From NCBI GenBank assembly GCA_017469525.1, contig JAFUGG010000036.1:1-56917 (forward strand): DNA of 56,917 nucleotides, written 5' to 3'. Numbering within the stretch: position 1 is the stretch's first letter; the number at the start of each line of letters is the position of its first letter. The notes beneath the pieces were generated by a model that saw nothing but the letters and a program-made list of their open reading frames with translations, had not been told where the DNA came from and made no database searches. Below, piece by piece: positions 1 to 7,122 of the stretch. The DNA is from Bacteroidaceae bacterium. GTDB taxonomy: Bacteria; Bacteroidota; Bacteroidia; Bacteroidales; Bacteroidaceae. The position numbers and the translations under genes were made by a program.

Positions 1-53
1 AACTTTCAACTCTTTAACTTTCAACTTTCAACTCTTTAACTTTCAACTTTAAT
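1..53. repeat. Short AT-rich tandem repeat at window start
   Basis: Repeats of AACTTTCAACTCTTT and AACTTTCA in tandem. The last codons of ruvX (stop at 36 on the minus strand) are made from this repeat, so the repeat has probably been captured as its C-terminal tail. Such low-complexity repeats are common between genes in Bacteroidales; I see no further function. Confidence 0.7.
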
Positions 54-461
54 CCCCCTCTCCATCCATCCTTGCAGGATGATTGTTGCACTCACCTCAT
101 CGACGAGTGCCTTGTTTCTGCGGGCCATCTTGCCGATGCCGCTTTGCAGGATTGTCTGCTGCGCCAGGACGCTGGTGTAGCGTTCGTCCCACATATCGAT
201 GGGCACCGCGGGGAATGTCTTCTGCAGTTGCTCCACGAAGGCTCTTACGCGCGGCAGGTTGTCGCTGTCTCTGCCGTTCGTCTGCTTTGGCAATCCCACT
301 ACGAAGCGTTCCACCTGTTCCTTGGCAAGGTAGTCCTTCAGGAAGGCCAGCAACTTTGGAGTCTCCACGGTTGTCAGCCCGCCCGGAATAATCTGCAAGG
401 GGTCCGTCACAGCCAAACCGGTGCGACGGACCCCGTAGTCTATTGCAAGAACTCTTCCCAC
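36..461 (-). CDS. ruvX: RuvX/YqgF family Holliday-junction resolvase-like nuclease
   Basis: 141 residues, the usual length of this family. The RNase H-like fold starts with the metal-binding segment IDYGVRRTGLAVTD (Asp8), followed by VVGLPKQTNG near residue 54-63, DERYTS near 92 and the closing DEVSATIILQ. In E. coli YqgF is essential and linked to pre-16S rRNA 5' processing; a junction resolvase role is also proposed for the family, so the exact activity is inferred. The start ATG gives the full first beta strand. The last three residues come from the flanking repeat at the window start. Confidence 0.93.
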   Translation of the reverse strand: MGRVLAIDYGVRRTGLAVTDPLQIIPGGLTTVETPKLLAFLKDYLAKEQVERFVVGLPKQTNGRDSDNLPRVRAFVEQLQKTFPAVPIDMWDERYTSVLAQQTILQSGIGKMARRNKALVDEVSATIILQGWMERGIKVES

Positions 462-476
462 ATTAATATAATAATG

Positions 477-513
477 TCCTTAAGGTCTTTAAGGTCCATA
501 GGGTCCTTAAGGT
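477..513. repeat. 9-bp tandem repeat (GTCCTTAAG type)
   Basis: About four imperfect units of 9 bp related to GTCCTTAAG lie between ruvX and the SPOR lipoprotein gene. A second tract of the same family is at 1441-1494. Confidence 0.7.
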
Positions 514-525
514 CACGGGCGCTTC

Positions 526-1020
526 TTACTTCTTATATAAGAGCCAAGCACCGGGATACTGTCCCTCGAGCTGGTCGCGCCTCTGAGCTGCCTCTGGCTT
601 CGTGTCGTAGCTGCAGGCAACCACGCGATAGTAAGTCTGTCCGTTTACTTGAGCCTGTGCCACACAGCTGTTGTAGCCCTGGCCGGCAAGCTTCTGCATG
701 AGAGCCACGCCGTTGCTCTTGATGGTAACGGAAGCCACTACCACGCCATACTGCTTCAGGGGGCTGCCTTCTACGAAGGTGACGCTCTCGTTGCGAACAT
801 TGACGTTGCTGTAGTCAGCCACGGGAGTTGTGGTGACGGGAGTCACGGTCTGAGTTGTCACCTGCTGAACAGGAGTCGTCGTGGTGGCAGGAGCAACAGT
901 CTGAGTCTGCTGAGCCTTGGCCTTCTCATAAGCTTTCTTGTAAGCACTCTCCTTGCTCTTGCAAGAGGACATCACGAACACAGCGCAAACAGCAGCGCAC
1001 ACATAAAGAATCTTTTTCAT
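526..1020 (-). CDS. SPOR-domain lipoprotein
   Basis: 164 residues. A lipoprotein signal peptide ends in a lipobox with Cys20 (VMSSC). A Lys/Ala/Gln-rich segment (about 21-45) and a Thr/Val/Pro-rich linker (about 45-70) lead to a C-terminal SPOR domain (about 85-164) with the pattern YGVVVASV...Y...ACSYDTKPEAAQRRDQL...YPGAWLLYK. SPOR domains bind denuded peptidoglycan glycan strands, so this is probably an envelope protein acting at the septum or wall. A -7 box lies at 1068-1075. The specific role is not known from sequence. Confidence 0.88.
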   Translation of the reverse strand: MKKILYVCAAVCAVFVMSSCKSKESAYKKAYEKAKAQQTQTVAPATTTTPVQQVTTQTVTPVTTTPVADYSNVNVRNESVTFVEGSPLKQYGVVVASVTIKSNGVALMQKLAGQGYNSCVAQAQVNGQTYYRVVACSYDTKPEAAQRRDQLEGQYPGAWLLYKK

Positions 1021-1067
1021 AAGTTTTTTAATATGTTTTTGGTTTCCTTTTATTCTATTTTACCACG

Positions 1068-1075
1068 CAAAGGTA
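1068..1075 (-). promoter_or_regulatory. Bacteroidetes -7 box for the SPOR lipoprotein
   Basis: TACCTTTG read on the minus strand, 48 bp upstream of the start codon, fits the TAnnTTTG consensus. No clear TTTG at the expected -33 distance. Confidence 0.55.
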
Positions 1076-1170
1076 CTGTTTTTTCCATACAGATGCAACA
1101 AATAAAGCAGAAAAAGCCTTCTTTTCAACATTTTTTTGCATTTTTCTGCTGCTTGAATGCGAAAAATAAC

Positions 1171-1178
1171 TATATTTG
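1171..1178 (+). promoter_or_regulatory. -7 box for the YtxH/holin-like operon
   Basis: TATATTTG fits TAnnTTTG, 52 bp before the first gene of the three-gene plus-strand unit. Confidence 0.5.
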
Positions 1179-1230
1179 CGGGCAGAAAACATACTTAATA
1201 ACCTAAACATATAGGAAAGGAAGAACTAAT

Positions 1231-1440
1231 ATGAGAGCATTTGATTTTCTTGCCACATTCATTGGTGGTGCACTTGTAGGTGCTGCCTGCGGTTTGCTTT
1301 TCGCCCCTGAGAAGGGAAGCGACCTTCGTGAGAAAATAGCTGAAGCCCTGCGCAAGCGCGGCATCAAACTCAATCGTCAGGAGATGTCAGACCTGGTTGA
1401 CGAGATTGCCGAAGAACTGCAGGCTGCAAAGGAAGAATAA
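1231..1440 (+). CDS. YtxH domain-containing small envelope protein
   Basis: 69 residues. An N-terminal Gly/Ala-rich hydrophobic segment (FLATFIGGALVGAACGLLFAP, described by its Gly-rich core at residues 10-25) followed by a charged helical part is typical of YtxH proteins, often found with phage-holin-like and small coiled proteins. First gene of a three-gene run to 2128; a 9-bp tandem repeat separates it from the next. Molecular role is unknown; a membrane-associated stress or envelope function is an inference from the family. Confidence 0.8.
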   Translation: MRAFDFLATFIGGALVGAACGLLFAPEKGSDLREKIAEALRKRGIKLNRQEMSDLVDEIAEELQAAKEE

Positions 1441-1494
1441 GACCTTAAAGTTCCTAAGGACCCTAAAGACCTTAAGGACCCTAAGGAACTTAGA
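1441..1494. repeat. 9-bp tandem repeat between ytxH-like and holin-like genes
   Basis: Six imperfect 9-bp units related to GACCTTAAG/GACCCTAAG run from the stop codon of the YtxH gene to just before the next start. Same family as 477-513, opposite orientation. Confidence 0.75.
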
Positions 1495-1499
1495 AAACC

Positions 1500-1862
1500 A
1501 TGAACTACAGTAGTAGCATCCAGTCGCTCTGGACAGAAGCAAAGAACTATCTGGAGCTGCAGAAGGAGTATCTGAAGTTGGACTCTGCGGAGAAGCTGAG
1601 CGTACTGCTCTCCGCAGTGGCCACGGCAGCCGTGTGCATCATACTTGCCCTGGCTGCTCTCTTCTTCTTTGTGATAGCTCTGGCATTCTGGCTGGCGAAG
1701 ATAGTGGGCGGTGCATGGAGCTTCACCATCATGGGCGGAGCCATGCTGCTCATCATCGTCGTCGTGCTTCTGGCCCGCAAACGCTGGATTGTGCAACCCA
1801 TAACGCGCTTCGTGGCCGGCTTGCTTATTGCCGACGACGAAACGGAGGAGGATCCGTCATGA
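1500..1862 (+). CDS. Phage-holin-family (holin superfamily III-like) membrane protein
   Basis: 120 residues. A charged N-terminus (about 1-37: YLELQKEYLKLDSAEKLS), two long hydrophobic segments (about 38-66 and 74-97) and an acidic tail fit the putative Actinobacteriophage holin III/YqjE-like family that commonly sits next to YtxH genes in Bacteroidetes. It is not in a prophage context here, so a lysis role is unlikely; it is probably a small inner-membrane envelope protein. Its stop overlaps the next start by 4 bp (ATGA), indicating translational coupling. Confidence 0.7.
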   Translation: MNYSSSIQSLWTEAKNYLELQKEYLKLDSAEKLSVLLSAVATAAVCIILALAALFFFVIALAFWLAKIVGGAWSFTIMGGAMLLIIVVVLLARKRWIVQPITRFVAGLLIADDETEEDPS

Positions 1863-2128
1863 GCAGCATCGCCAATTCTCCCGACGCACTGGCGGCCATC
1901 AGGCAGCGGAAACGCTCTGTCGAGAAGAAACTGAAGGCTTCGCGCACACAGATGACCGACAACGTCAGCTATCTGACGGGCGGGCCTATCCCAAAGACAG
2001 CAGGCAGACTTCAAAGCATCGGCCGTATTATCTCCACGGCCCTCGTTGCCTATCAGGGATTCCGCTTCGTCTCTGGATTCTTCTCGGGCTTCAATTTCCT
2101 CTTCAAGCCCACGAAGCGTCGCCGATAG
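1859..2128 (+). CDS. Small hypothetical protein coupled to the holin-like gene
   Basis: 89 residues, starting at the ATG that overlaps the preceding stop (ATGA). Basic N-terminal helix (AIRQRKRSVEKKLKASRTQM), a central Gly/Pro stretch, one hydrophobic segment (about 56-80, ending FFSGFNFLF) and a basic tail KPTKRRR. I do not recognise the family; position and composition suggest a membrane-associated partner of the two genes before it. The longer open frame that starts upstream is rejected because it overlaps the holin-like gene by more than 200 bp. Confidence 0.7.
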   Translation: MSSIANSPDALAAIRQRKRSVEKKLKASRTQMTDNVSYLTGGPIPKTAGRLQSIGRIISTALVAYQGFRFVSGFFSGFNFLFKPTKRRR

Positions 2129-2303
2129 TCATTACCCATTACGGTTTACACACGGAGCAGAAGAGAAATACATCGTGTCATCAAAATACAGCTTCTGCTT
2201 TCTTTTTGTCACATTTCAGAATATCAAAAACCGGCATAAATTACGCCGAAAATGGCAATGCAATATGGAGCGATGACTAAAGAAGTACACCGATTTGGAC
2301 AAA

Positions 2304-2620
2304 GAATTATAGTTCTTTTGAATTTCCCCTACTCTTCGTTGGGTAAAAAAACACGTCGAAAAATATCGAAAAATGCGTCAGAATCGCCTATTTTGCCATG
2401 TATTGATGACAAAACGACAGCTGCGAACTGTAGATGAACAGTTAGAAACGAGAAATTATCGCCTGTCTTTCAGGCTGTTACAAAACCCTCGCGATTTAAG
2501 CGCATTTTTTTGCTTCGGTGGACAAAAGTGCCAGCGAAGGAATTTCAAGCGATTCTCGCGAGTTTCCGAAAAACGCAAGTGTAAGCAAAATGACCCAAAA
2601 CCGAGCAAAGTGTCAAACAA
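2304..2620 (+). repeat. Intergenic element, copy E (diverged)
   Basis: The 2129-2677 spacer has no convincing gene. It matches the reverse complement of 43111-43411 in order: a TTATAGT/AATTTCCCC block (2308-2330), GGGTAAAAAAACACGTCGAAA (paired with GGGTGAAAAATTGCGTCGAAA in short blocks), TATTTTGCCATGTA, GATTTAAGCGCATTT (2493-2508) and TGTAAGCAAAATG (2579-2592). Copy E carries no 22-bp array. See findings. Confidence 0.6.
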
Positions 2621-2623
2621 TAC

Positions 2624-2659
2624 AAGAAGAGCACTCCGCATGTGCGAAATGCTCTTCTT
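2624..2659 (-). terminator. Strong stem-loop after the RbsD/FucU-like gene
   Basis: AAGAAGAGCA at 2624-2633 pairs perfectly with TGCTCTTCTT at 2650-2659 around a 16-nt loop, 19 bp past the stop at 2678. The following minus-strand bases are only moderately T-rich, so termination efficiency is uncertain. Confidence 0.6.
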
Positions 2660-2677
2660 TCCTTGATTTATTGTTTC

Positions 2678-3229
2678 CTACTGTCTGATTTGAGCCTCGC
2701 GCTCGGCATCCCAATATCCGCAGTCGAGCGAGAAGAAGGTGGAGGTGTAGGGCAACGTGAGCGGTGTCTTGATGATGATGACACGGCAGAGGTTGCTCAC
2801 CTCGTCGAGGCGGCGAATCAGTTCCTCGTGGGGTACATATTCCACCTGCTCGGAGTCAAGCACGGCCTTCATTGAGGCCTTGTAGGCGTCCCAGCCTGGT
2901 GCCAGCTCCTCGCTGAGCTTCTGCTGCTCGCTGTCCTGATAGATGTGAGCAAAGACATGAGGAGCATCGGCAATCATGGAGGCGACCTTACCAACCACCT
3001 CAGCATAAGGGGCATCGGCAAAGAGTGTCGTGATGCCAGGATTCGTTTGCAACGGGTAGGCCATGTCGGTGACGACTATCCAGTTGCGATGCCCCAAGAG
3101 CGGCATCTGCTCGGCAAGCAGTGCCTGCCAGTCGTTCGTCTTGCATGGTTCGTTGGTCTGCTGACCACTGCAACAGGCAGCAAGTAAGGGAACGCTCGCC
3201 AAAAGGAATAGTTTTCCAAGATGTTTCAT
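2678..3229 (-). CDS. Lipoprotein with RbsD/FucU-like (sugar pyranase/mutarotase) features
   Basis: 183 residues with a lipobox (LLAACC, Cys19 or Cys20). The segment LLGHRNWIVVTDMAYP (about 44-59) resembles the conserved LGHGD.I.I.DA.FP start of RbsD/FucU proteins, which interconvert sugar ring forms; the family His20-equivalent region is altered (GHRNW instead of GHGD), so activity is uncertain. It ends a minus-strand gene run with GH31 and GH116 enzymes; 33 bp separate it from the GH31 stop. Periplasmic or surface handling of released sugars is an inference. Confidence 0.6.
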   Translation of the reverse strand: MKHLGKLFLLASVPLLAACCSGQQTNEPCKTNDWQALLAEQMPLLGHRNWIVVTDMAYPLQTNPGITTLFADAPYAEVVGKVASMIADAPHVFAHIYQDSEQQKLSEELAPGWDAYKASMKAVLDSEQVEYVPHEELIRRLDEVSNLCRVIIIKTPLTLPYTSTFFSLDCGYWDAEREAQIRQ

Positions 3230-3262
3230 GATGTTTAGAGTATTTTTATTGGTTCTTATTAA

Positions 3263-6200
3263 TTAACTCACCACGTATTTCTTTCCGTTGGTAATGTATA
3301 TGCCACGCTTTGCCGTCGAGGAGTTTTCAAACAGCGAGGATTTGTTGTCGGCCACCTTTTGTCCCTGCAGGTTGTAAACGCTCTGCCGATGGTTGGACGA
3401 CAGACTCCTGTCCGATGCCTGGAGCTGTGTGATGGCGTCGATGACGTCATCGGGCTGAGGATAGAGGCGGAAGTTGTCAATCTTGAACCACGTCTCTTCT
3501 GGAGCATTATCAGTCATAACACCGATGGTCAGCGGTGTGTCGTCTGCTTCCTGCGTGAAGTCTACGTGTATAGTCTGCATGGGGCATTCGTCGCCCACAC
3601 CGACACTCCTCACCTGGTCGCGAAACAAGCCGCGTTGCTCGCCGGCAAAGACACATTGCTCGCCCGTCCGCACCTTGTCAACTTGGTTGGTGGCTTGCAT
3701 GTCGACACAGAGACGATAGTCGCCCTTCGGTAATCCCGTGATGACCTGCGAGATGGAAGCCTTCTGCACCTGGCTGTCCCAGACGCCAAAGATGTACTTA
3801 CCGTCGGTTGCTACAGGGTCGCCAATGGCGCCAGGGCTGGTGGGGTTGACGCCCCACCACCATGTCTGCGACTCAACAGTCCATCCCTTAGGTGCGACCT
3901 TGGTCAGTTGCTTGCCGTCGTCCTCGAAACTGGGATTCTCTATGTACTGTGTCAAATCCTTCGTGGCAGGCTCTGTCGTGTTACCACCCTTCAAACGGAC
4001 GGTGAGAGTTTTACCCTTGTAAGTGACAACTTCGTCGAACTCTTTCTGTCGCTGGTCGCCTGTGCCCTTGCCGGGCGTGACAACTACGATGTGGAACTTC
4101 CGTTTGGTGAGCATACCATCGTATCCTCCTCGACGTTCGCCGATGGTGAGCGTCTGTGCGGCCTCGTCCCAATGCATGGGTATCTCGGTGAACTGGCCTT
4201 GTTCGTAGCCGTAGCCTTCGAATGCATCCTCATAGAGCGTAAACTCTCCGTCGGCTCCGGGATAGATGCGCAGCTCCAAGGCATCCCAGGGCTTCTCGGT
4301 GCTGTACTGCACGTCGGGGCCGATGGGCAGGATGCTGCCAGCCTTCACATAGAGAGGTATGACGTCGGCGGGTGCCTTCTTGAAGACGCTCTGACCGCCG
4401 TCGTAGGTGTAGCCGGTCCAGAAGTCAATCCACTTTGTCGTTTGGCCGGGCAGATAGACATCGCGACCTATGACGCCGTCTTGAACGATGGGAGCCACGA
4501 GGAAGGACTGGCCGAACATATATTCGTCGCTCACGTCCCATCCGTCTTTGTCGTCGGGGAAAGCCAAGGGGATGGCATCCATGAAGACAGCCGACTCGGT
4601 GCGCACACGGTTGGCTGTGGCGTAGATATAGGGCAGGAGGGCGTAGCGCAGGCGAATGTACTTCACGATGTTGTCGTATTCGCCGTAGGTATCACCTTCC
4701 GAGCCGAACTGCCAGGGCTCCTGCGGAGTGCCTGTGCCGTGGAAGCGAAGCATCGGGGTAAAGCAACTGAATTGCGTCCAACGTGTATAGAGGCGACGGA
4801 AGGCGGGATCGTTGACACCGTTTTTATAGCGACCGAGGAAGAAGCCTCCCGTATCGCTGTTCCAATAAGGCAGTCCCGATACAGAGACGTTGCATGCAGC
4901 CGCAATCTGGTTGCGCAGCACGTCCCAGGAGGCTGTGATGTCTGCGCTCCAGATGAAAGCCCCTGTCCTCTGCATACCGAGGAAACCGCAACGGGTGAGG
5001 ATACTGGTGCGCTTATCGCTCAGTTCGGGCTGTGCGCGATGGTGGTTGGCCACGCCTTCTACGGTGGCAAGAGGGAAGACGTTGCGCAGCGAACGCCAAG
5101 TTTCTCCGTACTCGCTCACGTGGTCGAAGTCCGATTGCTCACCGAAGAACTCGGGGTCAGTCATGTCGAGCCAGTAGGCATCGATGCCTTTGTTGACGAT
5201 TCCGTTGTAGAGGTAGCGCCAATAGATATCGCGGGCTTGGGAGGAATAGAGGTCGTAGATGCGCGAACCGGTGTTGAGCGGCCACGTATTGCCTGGCAGG
5301 AGCAGGCCTTTCTCCTGAAACTCTGCGAAGGGTTTCGTCTCGGGGCCGAAGGTTGTCCAAATGGATATCATGAGCTTGGCGTGCTGGTCGTGGACGTAAT
5401 CTATCATCTCCTGATAGTTGCTATAAGTGGGGTTGAGGAACTCCATGGCGTTCCAATGCGCGTCGTCGCCCCAGTACTGCCAGTCCTGCACCATGCAGTC
5501 GATGGGGATGTGCTGTTCGCGGTAGCGTTTCAGGACGTCCATCACTTCCTGAGCACTTGTATAGCGTTCCTTGCTCTGGTAGACGCCGAAGTTCCAGAGC
5601 GGCGGCAGTTCGCACTGTCCCGTCAGACTCCGAAGGCTGCGCTGCACCCCGTCCTTGTCGTCGGCACTGAGCACATAGTAGTCTATGGCCGTACCTGTAG
5701 AGCGGAAACGTGTACCGGAGGAGGCGTCGGTGAACGTCGTGGGCGAATAGTTGTCCCAGTAGAGGGAGTAGTTTTTCGAAGAGAGGAAATAAGGAATGGC
5801 GATGCGTCGATTGTCCTGCTCGAGCAGGACGCTGGTGCCGCGTCGGTTGAGCATACCGTCCTGCAGCTGTCCCATGCCGTAGATGCGTTCATCGTCGTCG
5901 AGCCGGAAGTCCTGTGTCAACGTGTAAGAATCAAAGGGACCGTCTTTCGTGGCAACGAACTCATGGCCTTGCTCGCTGATGAGCTGCCGACCTTGTGCAT
6001 CGAGCACAGTAGCCACGCCCTGCGCTACATTATATATAATATGTAGCTTCGGAGTCGAGAGGGTTACTGTGTCATCCTTCTCCACATAGTCTATACTCAA
6101 CCCATCCTCGGGTTGCTGAAGGATGACCCAGCTCTTGCGCTGGTAGTCGGCATCCTTCGTCTTGCAGATGCGCACGATGCTGTCGTTGTAGAAGGTGATG

Positions 6201-7084
6201 CTGATGTACTGGTCGTCGAAGCGGGCTTTCATGCCGTTTGCAGCTTTCTCCCAACTGCCTGTGTGTGTCCCAGAATCCTTGGCATCCATCACCGACCGCA
6301 GGCTCAGTACGATGGCATAGGCTGCGGAGTAGTCATCCTCGTCAACGGCGGCAAGATCTGTTCGAGCCTGCCCTATTGCGTCAGTCAGTGCCTGGCGGCG
6401 GCCAAAACTGACTGTCTCGTCATTTGCCATCGTCTGCATCTTGTTCATCATTGCTTCAACCTTTTCCTTCACGGCCTGCGTGAGCGTGGTTTCCGTGAAG
6501 TTCAGGCGAGTCATGAGGTTAGGGTAGATGCAGGCAGCTTCGTAAGGGGCGTAGTAGCTGATGTCTTTCAGCAAACCGGGCATACCAGCCCGAAGAGCCG
6601 TCAATCCCGCTGCCAGCATGAATCTGGTGCCGCGACCACTGATGGTAATCTGCTCCTGGGTGAAGTCGAAGGCAGGCGACATGGTGGTCTTGGCCTTCAA
6701 GTCCCAAACGAAGAAGCGGTCGGAACCGGAACTGGCAGTGATGGATGGATTGTCGGCACCGTTGTGGTATCCGTTAATCCACCAGATGACAGCCGAACTT
6801 GCCGTCGTCTGCAAGTTCTGACCGCAGATAAGGAAGAGCGTCTGGTCGTTCTCGATGAAGTATTCCCCGTCTGCTCCCTGTGCCATCTCGAAGGCGACAT
6901 TGTTGCTGCCGCTGGCATTGATGGACAGCGTATTGGCTTGCCGGTCGTAGGTGAAGACTGATTGAGGTGCCCGACTGTTGTCCGTCGAAACAAACTCCGA
7001 GCAATGGAACTGATAGCGTGTCTGCGCCAAGGCTGACTCTGCAATGAATGCAAAAGCCGCCAATAAGATTGTTTTTGTTTTCAT
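3263..7084 (-). CDS. Secreted GH31 family alpha-glycosidase with C-terminal sorting-like tail
   Basis: 1273 residues from the start chosen at 7084, which gives a clean signal peptide (MKTKTILLAAFAFIAESALAQ in two parts, cut after ALAQ); the open frame continues upstream but into the GH116 gene. Order: unassigned N-terminal beta/helical region (about 25-280), GH31 N-terminal beta-sandwich (about 285-540), (beta/alpha)8 catalytic domain (about 545-930) with nucleophile Asp640 in AYWLDMTDPE and acid/base Asp715 in WSADITASW, C-terminal sandwich domains, a possible carbohydrate-binding module (about 1080-1210) and a tail VYNLQGQKV...GIYITNGKKYVVS resembling type IX sorting signals. GH31 enzymes cleave alpha-glucosides or alpha-xylosides; which one is not decided here. 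Follows GH116 by 38 bp. Confidence 0.9.
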   Translation of the reverse strand: MKTKTILLAAFAFIAESALAQTRYQFHCSEFVSTDNSRAPQSVFTYDRQANTLSINASGSNNVAFEMAQGADGEYFIENDQTLFLICGQNLQTTASSAVIWWINGYHNGADNPSITASSGSDRFFVWDLKAKTTMSPAFDFTQEQITISGRGTRFMLAAGLTALRAGMPGLLKDISYYAPYEAACIYPNLMTRLNFTETTLTQAVKEKVEAMMNKMQTMANDETVSFGRRQALTDAIGQARTDLAAVDEDDYSAAYAIVLSLRSVMDAKDSGTHTGSWEKAANGMKARFDDQYISITFYNDSIVRICKTKDADYQRKSWVILQQPEDGLSIDYVEKDDTVTLSTPKLHIIYNVAQGVATVLDAQGRQLISEQGHEFVATKDGPFDSYTLTQDFRLDDDERIYGMGQLQDGMLNRRGTSVLLEQDNRRIAIPYFLSSKNYSLYWDNYSPTTFTDASSGTRFRSTGTAIDYYVLSADDKDGVQRSLRSLTGQCELPPLWNFGVYQSKERYTSAQEVMDVLKRYREQHIPIDCMVQDWQYWGDDAHWNAMEFLNPTYSNYQEMIDYVHDQHAKLMISIWTTFGPETKPFAEFQEKGLLLPGNTWPLNTGSRIYDLYSSQARDIYWRYLYNGIVNKGIDAYWLDMTDPEFFGEQSDFDHVSEYGETWRSLRNVFPLATVEGVANHHRAQPELSDKRTSILTRCGFLGMQRTGAFIWSADITASWDVLRNQIAAACNVSVSGLPYWNSDTGGFFLGRYKNGVNDPAFRRLYTRWTQFSCFTPMLRFHGTGTPQEPWQFGSEGDTYGEYDNIVKYIRLRYALLPYIYATANRVRTESAVFMDAIPLAFPDDKDGWDVSDEYMFGQSFLVAPIVQDGVIGRDVYLPGQTTKWIDFWTGYTYDGGQSVFKKAPADVIPLYVKAGSILPIGPDVQYSTEKPWDALELRIYPGADGEFTLYEDAFEGYGYEQGQFTEIPMHWDEAAQTLTIGERRGGYDGMLTKRKFHIVVVTPGKGTGDQRQKEFDEVVTYKGKTLTVRLKGGNTTEPATKDLTQYIENPSFEDDGKQLTKVAPKGWTVESQTWWWGVNPTSPGAIGDPVATDGKYIFGVWDSQVQKASISQVITGLPKGDYRLCVDMQATNQVDKVRTGEQCVFAGEQRGLFRDQVRSVGVGDECPMQTIHVDFTQEADDTPLTIGVMTDNAPEETWFKIDNFRLYPQPDDVIDAITQLQASDRSLSSNHRQSVYNLQGQKVADNKSSLFENSSTAKRGIYITNGKKYVVS

Positions 7085-7122
7085 GGTCTGTGTTTTTTTC
7101 TTCAAATAGAATAACTGCGTGT

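Noticed and set aside
1500..1862. Prophage, suggested by the holin-like gene
   Set aside because: No other phage genes nearby; YtxH/holin-like pairs are normal chromosomal genes in Bacteroidetes.
2046..2666. Several ORFs of 60-97 codons between 2.0 and 2.7 kb
   Set aside because: They lie in the diverged repeat copy E and overlap each other; no promoter or family features.
3908..6046. 712-codon open frame on the plus strand opposite the GH31 gene
   Set aside because: It mirrors the codon pattern of the GH31 gene, has no recognisable domain and no promoter; a shadow of a GC-rich coding strand.
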